Source: Pseudomonadales bacterium
GTDB taxonomy: Bacteria > Pseudomonadota > Gammaproteobacteria > Pseudomonadales > Azotimanducaceae
Length of the DNA: 64,000 nt
Assembly (NCBI GenBank): GCA_012103505.1
Contig: WLWP01000001.1
Span: forward strand, 1,240,001-1,304,000
Direction of reading: 5' to 3'
Part shown: positions 54,080 through 62,811 of the stretch, one piece after another
How positions within the stretch are numbered: position 1 is the first letter of the stretch
How the letters are laid out: every line of letters starts with the position of its first letter
Translations under genes and position numbers: made by a program
The notes under the pieces: generated by a model
Seen by the model: only the letters and a program-made list of their open reading frames with translations
The model's database searches: none
What the model was told of the DNA's origin: nothing

Positions 54080-57040
54080 CTAGCTACCCATGCGGTAGCG
54101 AAGTTTTACCACAAGTTGTTCACCAACTGGATTATCGTATGCTTCCTCAAATAGATCAGCGAAACCTAACATTGTCTCGTTATGTTCGCCATTGAGCGTG
54201 TAGACGACAAAGAGCTCGGACAGCGGCGCAAGTTCCCATCGATACCGCAGTTGTAGATTGACTCTAGAAATCGCAAAGTCATCGGACAGGCCGTCGGGAC
54301 CGACTCTTTCTAGGTCGCCAGGGCGAACCGGGACCAAGTAGTTATCCTTTTCTTCCGCCTTTATCCCCACCCACTGCGCCGAGAGGCGTAACTGTTGTTT
54401 GGCCGAAAGGAAATAATCCAAATCCAGTGACGGGCGCCATTCGCGAGTCGTAAACGTCGAAAAGTCGCGATCGCCTTGCCACAGCAACCAGCCATCTCGT
54501 TCTTGATACTGTGCAGCGGCACCGATGTTAATTCGGTCGATTGGCCGCCAGGTCACGCCGAACCGGCCTCGATGGCTGTCGCCTTCAACAACTTCTCCAC
54601 TCCGCCCAAGTTCAACTCGGTAGCTCACGCGCTTAGAGGAGTCGGTTCGATAGTCAACTGACAAACTTGATACCGGTTCGAGGGAAAAAGTGCCGTTGCC
54701 GCGGCTGTCACGATCTTCGTCGCGGTGAGGAAAGTACGCTACCCCGAGGCGTAGACTGTCTCGATTCTTTAAGTCAAAGCCGAGGTTAGTCCCTACCCCG
54801 GATCGTATGCGCTCACCATCTCCGTTCACACCATAGTCGGTCCACGTGTTGATGTTTGCCTTACGCACCCAATCCAAATCGGATCGACTGTAGTTCACGA
54901 ACGCGTTGTAGGCTGTCTCGTCGTTACGCCGTAAAAAGCCAAGATCGTTTATGTCTAACGTGTCATCAAAGTGCGACACACCGAGCCCGTAATTTACACC
55001 GCGGCGTTGTGAATACCGGATATCGACGAAACCACCGCTACCCTGGCCGACCTCATCCTTATCGGAATACAACATCTGCCCATCAACCTTGAGCTTCCCG
55101 CGTCCAGTCAAATAGTGGTAATCCAGACCGTGCACCGTCGCGTCTTGATCGCTATGAGCTGCGAGCGTTGAGAGGGAACCAATCGCGCGATAGCTTCCGT
55201 CGGTGCCTTTGTTTTCGTACAGAAACCTCGCCACGCCATAGTCACTTCCCTCTTGGTGGTAGTTGATTTCGCGAACATCAAATTTGGCATCCCCTTCCGA
55301 TGCACCCAAAATGCCATAACGAACATCACCCATTTGACCGACGACCTTTGTCGCGCCATCCAGCTCAATAGGCCTGCCAAGCTCTCTAGACGGAACAACA
55401 ACGCCGTCCGGCACATTGGGTGCCCGTGAGCGTCCGCCGATCCGGCGAGTATGCAAGGCCGTCACTACATTCCCGCGCGATGCTCTTGGCGTGGCATCAA
55501 ACACCTCTGTACCTTCTTTAAAGAATAAGCGCTTTTCCGGAAAGAAAGTCTCGAAGGCGCTCAGATTTACGATCACATCGTCACTTTCGACGTTGCCAAA
55601 ATCTGGATTCAACGTTGCTGTCATTTGAAAGTTTGTGGACGGACGCCAGAAGACATCTGCGCCTACCCGAGGCTCTGTTACACCGTCAACTTCGTCCTGC
55701 GTCACTGACGCGTACGGAAAGACGCTCCACTGCTGACGTGGATCTACTTCTTCAATTAGTAGCGGTTGTAGCGCTGACATAAACAGAGGCTGAGTAAACG
55801 GCAAAGAAGGTACTGCCCAGCGTTCATCGAGATAAGCGACTTTACGGCTAGCGTAGGCATTAATCGTGCGCACACCTGCTTCCTTAGGCATCGCCACCTG
55901 GGACCAGGGCAAGAAAATCTCTGCATTCCACCCCGTTGCGGTGACTGTCGTACCGCCGTACCAAGCACCATCCCAATCGCCGCTAAACTGTCGTTCTGGT
56001 AGAACGGTGCCGTCTACCTGGTTGCCACCGAGCGCCAAATTGACCCAATAGCCGTATCGTCCTTCACCGGACGTATCAATTGTTACGCCAACATTGTCTC
56101 GGTTAAGTCTTCCCTCGTCTCGCCCCGAATACCAAGTTACGAGCGTATTGGGTGGCTGCTCCATTTCAAACGATGCGTACAGTCCCTTTTCGGTATAAAA
56201 CATTTTCACGACTGTTTGGTGTCGAGGCACACCTTCGGTATCCGGGTCTACCACTAAAAAACTATCGACTCCCGGCGTTGACTGCCACGGCTCTTCGTCT
56301 AAGTGTCCGTCGATTTGGATGGAGATTTGGGATTCGGAGTAAGTCGGGAGAGGGATCGGGTTAGCGGCATCAATGGGGATTCGAGCCGGCGCAATGAGCA
56401 CAACTGGCGGAGGATCACCAGTCTGCAAAGGCATCGATTCAGGCTGGGGCACGAAACTGGCGTCTCGACGGAGCTTGTTCAGTTTGTATCCGTCTGGCGC
56501 TTGATCGATAAGCAGTGGTACTTCCTCACTACCCGCGGGGAGTTGATTTGTGGATTCTATGGGCGGGAGGTCATTTAGGTAATCATCATCACTCAGCAGA
56601 TCTTCAAGCGAGGAATCGAGTTCGCCGAAGTCGTAGTCGAACTCATCGTCATTCAAAGTTGACGTCTGTTCGCTCGAACTACTCATTCCTTCATCGACTA
56701 GTCCATCGCCTAGTCGAGAGGCAAACACCGTCTCATCACCGGCCCACATCCACGCACCGGAGTATCCCGCGGCATGGGCAGATCGAATCCGATCATCCGC
56801 CGCAACCCGATCTACATATGGACCACTGGCCACTCGAAAATAGAGACCTTTGGGCGTATCGACACGTACCACCGAAAAGGACTCACCCATTTTTTGACTA
56901 GCTGTTGCACTCGCTTTTTGCGCTGTATCCGATGTCTTAAAGCTGCCAACAGAGACCCAAAATTGGGTGGCGCCTAGAGCCAGCATTGAAGGCAACCAGC
57001 AAATGAACGCGAGCAAAATGGATGTTGCGATCCGTACCAT
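54080..57040 (-). CDS. SPOR- and CBM9-containing DUF5916 outer-membrane barrel protein
   Basis: A large exported protein of 986 residues. The ATG at 57040 gives a signal peptide (VRIATSILLAFICWLPSMLA). Residues about 22-95 look like a SPOR peptidoglycan-binding domain (TQFWVSVGSFKTSDTAQKAS, then RVASGPYVDRVAADDRI). An acidic linker follows (DEFDYDFGELDSSLEDLLSD). About 200-390 is a CBM9-like domain (ISIQIDGHLDEEPWQSTPGV, YASFEMEQPPNTLV, VNLALGGNQVDGTV). From about 430 on there is a DUF5916-type beta barrel (FFPEKRLFFKEGTEVFDATP) ending in a membrane strand (LVVKLRYRMGS). A promoter and palindrome lie upstream. Function unknown; an outer-membrane location is inferred. Confidence 0.82.
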   Translation of the reverse strand: MVRIATSILLAFICWLPSMLALGATQFWVSVGSFKTSDTAQKASATASQKMGESFSVVRVDTPKGLYFRVASGPYVDRVAADDRIRSAHAAGYSGAWMWAGDETVFASRLGDGLVDEGMSSSSEQTSTLNDDEFDYDFGELDSSLEDLLSDDDYLNDLPPIESTNQLPAGSEEVPLLIDQAPDGYKLNKLRRDASFVPQPESMPLQTGDPPPVVLIAPARIPIDAANPIPLPTYSESQISIQIDGHLDEEPWQSTPGVDSFLVVDPDTEGVPRHQTVVKMFYTEKGLYASFEMEQPPNTLVTWYSGRDEGRLNRDNVGVTIDTSGEGRYGYWVNLALGGNQVDGTVLPERQFSGDWDGAWYGGTTVTATGWNAEIFLPWSQVAMPKEAGVRTINAYASRKVAYLDERWAVPSLPFTQPLFMSALQPLLIEEVDPRQQWSVFPYASVTQDEVDGVTEPRVGADVFWRPSTNFQMTATLNPDFGNVESDDVIVNLSAFETFFPEKRLFFKEGTEVFDATPRASRGNVVTALHTRRIGGRSRAPNVPDGVVVPSRELGRPIELDGATKVVGQMGDVRYGILGASEGDAKFDVREINYHQEGSDYGVARFLYENKGTDGSYRAIGSLSTLAAHSDQDATVHGLDYHYLTGRGKLKVDGQMLYSDKDEVGQGSGGFVDIRYSQRRGVNYGLGVSHFDDTLDINDLGFLRRNDETAYNAFVNYSRSDLDWVRKANINTWTDYGVNGDGERIRSGVGTNLGFDLKNRDSLRLGVAYFPHRDEDRDSRGNGTFSLEPVSSLSVDYRTDSSKRVSYRVELGRSGEVVEGDSHRGRFGVTWRPIDRINIGAAAQYQERDGWLLWQGDRDFSTFTTREWRPSLDLDYFLSAKQQLRLSAQWVGIKAEEKDNYLVPVRPGDLERVGPDGLSDDFAISRVNLQLRYRWELAPLSELFVVYTLNGEHNETMLGFADLFEEAYDNPVGEQLVVKLRYRMGS

Positions 57041-57060
57041 CGTGGGAGAGTCACTCTGAA

Positions 57061-57074
57061 AGGTGTAATCACCT
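57061..57074. promoter_or_regulatory. Palindromic operator-like site before the DUF5916 gene
   Basis: A perfect palindrome AGGTG-TAAT-CACCT lies directly downstream of the -10 element of the candidate promoter at 57075-57104 and 21 bases before the start codon. Its position over the likely start of transcription fits a repressor site. The regulator is not identified. Confidence 0.5.
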
Positions 57075-57104
57075 AATATAGCAGGCGAGCGCAGGATTGG
57101 CCAA
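57075..57104 (-). promoter_or_regulatory. Sigma-70-type promoter of the DUF5916 operon
   Basis: On the minus strand TTGGCC, 18 bases, TATATT resembles a sigma-70 promoter. It lies about 35 bases before the ATG at 57040, after the oadB stop. It would transcribe the barrel gene, the amidohydrolase and the molybdenum enzyme. Confidence 0.55.
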
Positions 57105-57127
57105 AGCGAACACCGCAACGCATCCGC

Positions 57128-57147
57128 TTCGGTTCGGTTCGGTTCCG
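57128..57147. repeat. Short tandem repeat, four TTCGG-type units
   Basis: Three exact TTCGG units followed by a TTCCG, just downstream of the oadB stop and upstream of the barrel promoter. A length change here would not alter a protein. It may only be a slippage-prone spot. Confidence 0.6.
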
Positions 57148-57153
57148 TGAAGT

Positions 57154-58287
57154 TTAGGACGCGGTAAACAGAATCATGATCCCAGCCGCCACTGCCGAGC
57201 CTATTACCCCCGCGACATTTGGACCCATAGCATGCATCAGCAGGAAGTTGTGTGGATTCGCTTCCAACCCAACTTTGTTTGCTACCCGCGCAGCCATTGG
57301 CACTGCAGAAACTCCAGCTGCGCCGATCAGCGGATTTATTGGCGTCGAACTCAGACGATTCATCACCTTCGCCATCAAAATCCCGCACGCAGTGCCTATA
57401 GCGAACGCGCACATACCTAGCAACAAGATACCCATTGTCTCGAAGGTCAGAAAAACACTTGCTTGCAATTTCGATCCAACAGCGAGCCCGAGAAAAATTG
57501 TCACTATGTTGATTAGCGCATTCTGCGTGGTATCCGACAGCCGATCGACCACGCCGTACTCTTTCATCAAGTTGCCAAAGCAAAACATACCAAGCAACGG
57601 TGCCGCGGAAGGCAATAACAATGCGACCAACAATAACAACAGAAGTGGGAATGCGATTTTTTCCAACCGGGAAACATCCCTAAGTTGAGTCATCTCTATC
57701 GCTCGTTCATCGACGGTTGTTAGGGCACGCATGATCGGGGGTTGGATAATCGGGACCAACGCCATATAGGAATAAGCAGCAACGGCAATAGCGCCCAGCA
57801 GATGCGGCGCCAATTGACCAGCCACATAGATCGCCGTGGGCCCGTCAGCACCTCCGATAATGCCGATAGCCGCGGCTTCCTTGAGGCTAAAGTCCATGAT
57901 GCCGAGGCTAGACAACCCCAGCGCACCTAGGAGTGTCGCAAATATGCCAAATTGCGCAGCCGCACCTAGCAACAATGTGCGCGGATTTGCCAAAAGCGGA
58001 CCAAAGTCGGTCATAGCACCGACACCCATAAAGATGATCAGTGGAAAGACACCGGTCTCTATGCCTACCTTGTAGACGAGATAAAGCAATCCATCACCGG
58101 TTGCGATTTCTACCCCTGGGATATTGCTCAAAATCCCACCGAAACCAATTGTGAATAAGAGCAGAGGTTCAAACTTTTTAGCAATCGCCAGGTAGAGCAA
58201 TCCTAAGCCTATAAGGATCATGACAAGTTGGCCGAAGGTCATCTGATATAGCCCAGATGCCTGCCAAAGCTGGATAACAAGATCCAC
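57154..58287 (-). CDS. oadB: Oxaloacetate decarboxylase Na+ pump beta subunit OadB
   Basis: The integral membrane subunit that couples decarboxylation of carboxybiotin to sodium export. The 377-residue protein has about nine membrane segments. It contains the conserved Na+ site [20 protein letters not shown] (Asp in GADGP) and the repeat [13 protein letters not shown] near the start, with [20 protein letters not shown] near the end. It follows oadA by about 27 bases in the standard oadGAB order. Length is slightly shorter than the 433 of enterobacterial OadB, as in many marine relatives. Confidence 0.93.
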   Translation of the reverse strand: MDLVIQLWQASGLYQMTFGQLVMILIGLGLLYLAIAKKFEPLLLFTIGFGGILSNIPGVEIATGDGLLYLVYKVGIETGVFPLIIFMGVGAMTDFGPLLANPRTLLLGAAAQFGIFATLLGALGLSSLGIMDFSLKEAAAIGIIGGADGPTAIYVAGQLAPHLLGAIAVAAYSYMALVPIIQPPIMRALTTVDERAIEMTQLRDVSRLEKIAFPLLLLLLVALLLPSAAPLLGMFCFGNLMKEYGVVDRLSDTTQNALINIVTIFLGLAVGSKLQASVFLTFETMGILLLGMCAFAIGTACGILMAKVMNRLSSTPINPLIGAAGVSAVPMAARVANKVGLEANPHNFLLMHAMGPNVAGVIGSAVAAGIMILFTAS

Positions 58288-58314
58288 TACACAAACACTC
58301 AGCGAATCGTCGGT

Positions 58315-60084
58315 TTAGGCGAGATCAAGAAGAGAGTCTCCGACAGCAATCGCATCACCCACGGCGACGTTCACGCTCGTGACCACACCGTCCCTAGGCG
58401 CACTAACTTCAGCCTCCATCTTCATCGCCTCTAGGACAAGTACAGTCTCTCCCTCAGTAACTTGCTGACCAGGGCCAACCAGAATCTTAAAAACGTTGCC
58501 TGCTAGTGGCGCAGGCAGAGGCACTCCGGAAGTTGTCTCACTTGGGGTAGTAGATAGCCCCTGTTTGGCTGCGACCGCCCCACCTGCACTTACTTCAACG
58601 GTGTAGCTATTGCCATTCACTTTGACGGAATAGACTGAACTCTCGTCGGCTACGACGGTGGCTGGAGAACCTGATGTAGACTGCTGGGTAACATCTGAAC
58701 CTGGCAGCGGCTCAAAGGCACTTGGGTCACCACGATTTTCAATAAACTTGAGCCCAACTTGCGGAAAAAGAGCGTAGATCAGAACATCATCGATCACATC
58801 ATTGGCCAGACGGAAGCCTTTTCCTTCCGCTTCGCGTTCAAGCTCTTCTGTTAGTGTGTCTACTTCCGAGTCGATGAGATCTGCAGGACGGCACGTTATC
58901 GGCTCCCCACCCTCGAGCACCCGCGATTGCAGAGATTGGTCAACCGGCGCGATAGTTGCGCCGTATTCTCCCTTCAATACGCCTGCCGTTTCCTTCGTAA
59001 TCGTCTTGTACCGCTCGCCCATCAACACGTTAATCACCGCTTGAGTGCCCACGATTTGTGAGGTGGGTGTAACCAACGGGATGTAGCCGAGTTCTTTACG
59101 TACTTTCGGAATTTCTTCGAGAACCTCATCGATTCTCTCTGCGGCGTTCTGCTCGCGAAGCTGGCTTTCGAGGTTGGTCAGCATGCCGCCTGGCACCTGA
59201 GCAACGAGAATGCGAGAATCAACACCCCGAAGGCTGCCTTCAAACTGCGCGTACTTTTTCCGCACTTCACGAAAGTAGGCAGCTACCTCTTCGATCAGGT
59301 TGAGGTTCAGCCCTGTATTCCTCTCCGTGTCTTCAAGTATTGCGACCAGCGACTCGGTGGCACTATGTCCGTAAGTCATGCTCATGGATGAAATCGCGGT
59401 ATCGACGTTATCTATCCCAGCTTCTACGGCCTTGAGGTAAGTCGCGGTCGACATCCCTGTCGTGGCATGACATTGCATGTGGATAGGAACAGCCAAAGAC
59501 GCTTTCAGTTTTGAAACCAGCTCGTAGGCAACATATGGCTTCAACAATCCCGCCATATCCTTGATGCAGATACTGTGGGCACCCATGTCTTCAATCTGTT
59601 TGGCGAGATCAACCCAAAGATCAATCGTATGCAATGGGCTGACTGTATAGGAGATCGTCCCCTGGGCATGCCGGTCAACTGCCAACGTCGCTCGAATTGC
59701 GGTTTGCAGATTCCGTACATCATTCATTGCGTCGAAAATTCGAAACACATCAACGCCATTTAATGCGGCGCGTTCAACAAATTTCTCAACGACATCATCT
59801 GCATAGTGACGATAACCGAGTATGTTTTGCCCTCGGAACAACATTTGCTGCGGCGTCTTTGGCATTGCCGCTTTCAACAGACGCATGCGTTCCCACGGAT
59901 CCTCGCCGAGGTATCTGATGCATGCATCGAAAGTGGCTCCACCCCATGACTCCAGCGACCAATACCCGATCTCATCGAGTTTGCCCGCAATCGGAAGCAT
60001 ATCCTCGATACGCATACGCGTGGCTAGGAGGCTTTGATGCGCATCTCGCAATACGACATCTGTGATTCCCAATTTTTGCGACAT
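58315..60084 (-). CDS. oadA: Oxaloacetate decarboxylase alpha subunit OadA
   Basis: The soluble carboxyltransferase plus biotin carrier subunit. The N-terminal TIM barrel has [20 protein letters not shown] and [20 protein letters not shown], with metal-site His in [20 protein letters not shown] and the active-site Lys in [11 protein letters not shown]. The C-terminal biotinyl domain has [11 protein letters not shown] with biotinyl Lys555. The linker between them is Ala/Ser/Thr-rich. The 589-residue length is normal. It is flanked by oadG and oadB. Confidence 0.95.
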   Translation of the reverse strand: MSQKLGITDVVLRDAHQSLLATRMRIEDMLPIAGKLDEIGYWSLESWGGATFDACIRYLGEDPWERMRLLKAAMPKTPQQMLFRGQNILGYRHYADDVVEKFVERAALNGVDVFRIFDAMNDVRNLQTAIRATLAVDRHAQGTISYTVSPLHTIDLWVDLAKQIEDMGAHSICIKDMAGLLKPYVAYELVSKLKASLAVPIHMQCHATTGMSTATYLKAVEAGIDNVDTAISSMSMTYGHSATESLVAILEDTERNTGLNLNLIEEVAAYFREVRKKYAQFEGSLRGVDSRILVAQVPGGMLTNLESQLREQNAAERIDEVLEEIPKVRKELGYIPLVTPTSQIVGTQAVINVLMGERYKTITKETAGVLKGEYGATIAPVDQSLQSRVLEGGEPITCRPADLIDSEVDTLTEELEREAEGKGFRLANDVIDDVLIYALFPQVGLKFIENRGDPSAFEPLPGSDVTQQSTSGSPATVVADESSVYSVKVNGNSYTVEVSAGGAVAAKQGLSTTPSETTSGVPLPAPLAGNVFKILVGPGQQVTEGETVLVLEAMKMEAEVSAPRDGVVTSVNVAVGDAIAVGDSLLDLA

Positions 60085-60097
60085 TTTTTACCTATAA

Positions 60098-60313
60098 CTA
60101 ACGGCGTCGATGGTGCTGAACCGCGGCGGTTATCGCCGCAATTTCCTCGTCCTGCTGGATAGCAGTCGGAGCAAGCGGTGTGGTTTGTGGAAAGTATCTT
60201 TGAACCGTGCGCGACATCGCGACAGTTGCCGCAATAAGCAACGTTAAGAAACTAAACACGGTTCCCATACCTACAAGCATGAGCTCCAAACCCGCGGATA
60301 ATAGTGGTGACAT
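60098..60313 (-). CDS. oadG: Oxaloacetate decarboxylase gamma subunit OadG
   Basis: A 71-residue protein with one membrane helix (LELMLVGMGTVFSFLTLLIA) and a cytoplasmic tail that ends AVQHHRRR; His/Arg-rich tails in OadG bind zinc and assist the alpha subunit. It is first in the oadGAB operon, 13 bases before oadA, and has its own promoter just upstream. Confidence 0.88.
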   Translation of the reverse strand: MSPLLSAGLELMLVGMGTVFSFLTLLIAATVAMSRTVQRYFPQTTPLAPTAIQQDEEIAAITAAVQHHRRR

Positions 60314-60339
60314 TGTGGATCCAGATTAGAGGCGGCGGG

Positions 60340-60368
60340 ATTATACCCGCACGTATAGTAAATGTGTG
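60340..60368 (-). promoter_or_regulatory. Promoter of oadGAB
   Basis: A perfect TATAAT -10 element (60340-60345 on the minus strand) is 17 bases downstream of a weak CACACA -35 element and 26 bases upstream of the oadG ATG. The short leader and perfect -10 make it a likely start of the operon. Confidence 0.65.
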
Positions 60369-60382
60369 CTGTGTGTTCGGGT

Positions 60383-61255
60383 TTAGGCGGGAGCCCGTAA
60401 TGCGATATATCCACCCAAAATGACGGCGACGCCACCGACCCAGACAGCCCAACTAGGCACCTCGCCCCAGAACAAGAATCCAGCGAGTGAAATCCAGATA
60501 AGAGCAGTGTATTCAAAGGGCGCGATGAGCCCTGCCGCGGCATATCGGTACGCGAGTGCCGCAAAGCCATGAGCAATCAAACTGCCGAATCCCGCAAGAG
60601 CGAAGAGCGCCCAATCCCAGCCGACAGGCTCAATCCATTGTCCCCAAGTGAGTAAAGCGGCCAACAACAGGGCAACTGGGTACGTATAGAACGTCAGAAC
60701 CGGAGTTGACACCTTGCCTGCTAGTGCTCGGTTCGAGATAGAGAGCAATGCCCAACAAACTGCACTTCCGATTATTGCCCACACGGCGGGATGCATACCG
60801 AACTCATCCGGCTGCACCACAATTAACACTCCAGCAAACCCAACCAAAACTCCACACAAACGCCACGGACCTATATCTTCGCCGAGCAAAGGTTTAGCCA
60901 GCAGTACAATCAAAACCGGCGAAATGTAAGCCAGCATCAACGCCATGACCAACGGCACATACCCCAAGCCGTAGAAAAAACCAAAATTTGCCCCTGCCGT
61001 GAGCAGTCCTCGCCAGAGCTGCCAACGAAAGCCTGCGTACTTCAACGCCGCCAAGCCCACACTCTGATAGACAACGAAAGTTATAATCGGAATCGCAAAC
61101 GCGCTACGGAGTAGAACGATCTGTGCGGTTGGATAGTCTCCGGCGAGCGCCTTAACAACTACGTCAATCGATGAACCACCTAACATAGCGGCGCACATGC
61201 ACAAAGCACCGAGGGTGATGTTGCTTTCAGGGTAGTTTCGCACGGCTGTAGTCAT
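60383..61255 (-). CDS. EamA/DMT-family transporter
   Basis: A drug/metabolite transporter of 290 residues with ten predicted membrane helices in two EamA halves. The ATG at 61255 (TTAVRNYPESNITLGALCMC) fits better than a 26-residue upstream extension. Motifs are GLGYVPLVMALMLAYISPVL in the first half and FEYTALIWISLAGFLFWGEV in the second. Usually an exporter of metabolites or amino acids; the substrate is not known. It precedes oadG by about 70 bases on the same strand. Confidence 0.87.
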   Translation of the reverse strand: MTTAVRNYPESNITLGALCMCAAMLGGSSIDVVVKALAGDYPTAQIVLLRSAFAIPIITFVVYQSVGLAALKYAGFRWQLWRGLLTAGANFGFFYGLGYVPLVMALMLAYISPVLIVLLAKPLLGEDIGPWRLCGVLVGFAGVLIVVQPDEFGMHPAVWAIIGSAVCWALLSISNRALAGKVSTPVLTFYTYPVALLLAALLTWGQWIEPVGWDWALFALAGFGSLIAHGFAALAYRYAAAGLIAPFEYTALIWISLAGFLFWGEVPSWAVWVGGVAVILGGYIALRAPA

Positions 61256-61461
61256 AGTCTGATCGCTATGGTCTATATCGATAAACAGATTTAAGCACGG
61301 AGAGAGAGTCGCGCCCGGACGTGTGACGCACATGTGAACCCACTTATTTCCCCGTCGCGGTGCGGATACTATCTGTAGTCCGATGGCATGTCTTCCAAAA
61401 CAAAAACATCAAAAGCCGCCCGGGATACAACAAGACAGTCGGCAGCTCACCCCGCCATGGC
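61256..61461. other. Intergenic region between anti-sigma and EamA genes
   Basis: This 206-base stretch has no gene, tRNA or clear terminator that I can support. On the minus strand it lies between the anti-sigma stop and the transporter start, and it should hold the transporter promoter, but no good promoter pair stands out. Confidence 0.4.
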
Positions 61462-61920
61462 TTAACTCGCCTGCGGCGTCCCCGTCATCGGATTCAATGC
61501 CGCCTCTAACAATTTTTGGTCGTCATTAGCCATCGCTTGAAAACGTGTAACCGCAAAGACTAGAAGGCACGCAAGCAGACCAAGCTCAAACGCTGTCGCC
61601 AGCCAGGCTGCCATAAAACCAAACACCAATTTGGCTGTCACCAACGAGAAAGCTAAGGTTGTTCTTCCAGACAACGTTGAGAGCAACCATGGCGAGCTAA
61701 TCCCCTCCGCATCACCATCCGAAGCAGATCCGGGGATTAATGAAAAGTCGGTCTGCATACTCCGCGCACTTTTGGAAAGTAAATCATCCGTCGCCCGCAG
61801 CTGCTCCAACTTTGCGGCTAAATTCCGGTCAGACACAAGTGCACGCTTTATGGCGTGAGTTCGTTCAGGGCTCAGTTCACCATCGACGTAGCCTGTCAGT
61901 TCGACATCTTCAATCATCAT
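61462..61920 (-). CDS. Anti-sigma factor (ECF partner)
   Basis: A 152-residue protein with an N-terminal anti-sigma-like part (ELTGYVDGELSPERTHAIKR, then ALVSDRNLAAKLEQLRATDD), a linker and two membrane helices (about residues 90-130). The DGELSP motif is common in anti-sigma proteins next to ECF genes. The ATG at 61920 overlaps the end of the sigma gene by 11 bases, so the pair is translationally coupled. No zinc-binding ZAS motif is visible. Confidence 0.8.
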   Translation of the reverse strand: MMIEDVELTGYVDGELSPERTHAIKRALVSDRNLAAKLEQLRATDDLLSKSARSMQTDFSLIPGSASDGDAEGISSPWLLSTLSGRTTLAFSLVTAKLVFGFMAAWLATAFELGLLACLLVFAVTRFQAMANDDQKLLEAALNPMTGTPQAS

Positions 61921-62392
61921 ATTCTCCGTGTTGATCGGCGAAAGCGATTCGAGCGGCATGCAGTCTAGACATCACTGTGCCGTTAGGTATTTCGAGATAG
62001 TCAGCCATGTCCGCGTAGGTCATCTCGGCGAAGTAACGTAAGCGTAGAATTTCTTGATGTGCGCTACTGATACGAGCCATACACCATTCGACTTCCTGTG
62101 AAAGTTCTGCCGCCGACCCTCCCTGATGATTTGAGCTTGTTTCTTCTTCATAGGCGTTCGTCTGTTCGCGCTGACTCTTGCGCAATCGATCCAAACAACA
62201 GTTTTTCAAAATCTTGAAAAACCAAGCCTTGAAAGGACGCGATGGGTCATAGCGATCAAAAGATGATATCGCCTTCACCGCTGCGTTCTGGACCGAATCT
62301 TCCGCGTCACTCGCGTGATGAAGAATACTCTTGGCAAAGGAGTGTGCAGCAGGCTGAATCTCTCGAAAACGCTCATCAAAGGTCTCGACCAT
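61910..62392 (-). CDS. ECF RNA polymerase sigma factor
   Basis: A 160-residue ECF sigma factor. Region 2 (residues 12-80) contains DAEDSVQNAAVKAISSFDRY and the -10 contact FKAWFFKILKNCCLDRLRKS. Region 4 (residues 100-155) has SSAHQEILRLRYFAEMTYAD, then MADYLEIPNGTVMSRLHAAR, the -35-binding HTH. The ATG at 62392 comes one base after the stop of a small membrane protein gene. Stimulus and regulon are unknown. Confidence 0.92.
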   Translation of the reverse strand: MVETFDERFREIQPAAHSFAKSILHHASDAEDSVQNAAVKAISSFDRYDPSRPFKAWFFKILKNCCLDRLRKSQREQTNAYEEETSSNHQGGSAAELSQEVEWCMARISSAHQEILRLRYFAEMTYADMADYLEIPNGTVMSRLHAARIAFADQHGEYDD

Positions 62393-62393
62393 G

Positions 62394-62705
62394 TCAGCTG
62401 GCCTGATCCAGGGCCTTTAAAGCGTCCAAGAGATCCTCTCCAGCAAATAGCACAACTGTGATCATCACGAGAAGATACACCAGCGAGACAGCGATGGCCG
62501 CGATGGCTAGGCGACGTCCTTGTGGGCTCGCATCCGATGCCCCGCGATACGCCAGTGTTCCCAGCACCAATCCAACAATCGCTTTCTCTGCCCCCAGAAG
62601 CTGTACAAAAGCGACAATACTTATGGTGAGCGCTGCGACGGCTAAACCGGCAACGCGACCTGCAGCAAAAGCCGCATTGAAATTTTGGGAAGTTTGGTCA
62701 GCCAT
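62394..62705 (-). CDS. Small membrane protein upstream of the ECF pair
   Basis: A 103-residue protein with two or three membrane helices (GLAVAALTISIVAFVQLLGA, and LAIAAIAVSLVYLLVMITVV). The ATG at 62705 is the likely start. Its stop lies one base before the sigma start, so it belongs to the same operon. It resembles DUF4190-like small membrane proteins by eye only. Function unknown; it might take part in signal sensing. Confidence 0.6.
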   Translation of the reverse strand: MADQTSQNFNAAFAAGRVAGLAVAALTISIVAFVQLLGAEKAIVGLVLGTLAYRGASDASPQGRRLAIAAIAVSLVYLLVMITVVLFAGEDLLDALKALDQAS

Positions 62706-62811
62706 GATCTGCCCGAATGTAGTGAAGTTAGTATTAATACGCTCCACCGGGCTGATTTATTCATCAGGCGTTAGGTTTTATATTAGTTGCACGTGTCTGA
62801 AGATGATTAGG

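Noticed and set aside
57041-57583. Upstream extension of the DUF5916 frame to 57583
   Set aside because: It runs antisense through oadB and has a composition unlike a protein start; the ATG at 57040 gives a clean signal peptide and follows a promoter.
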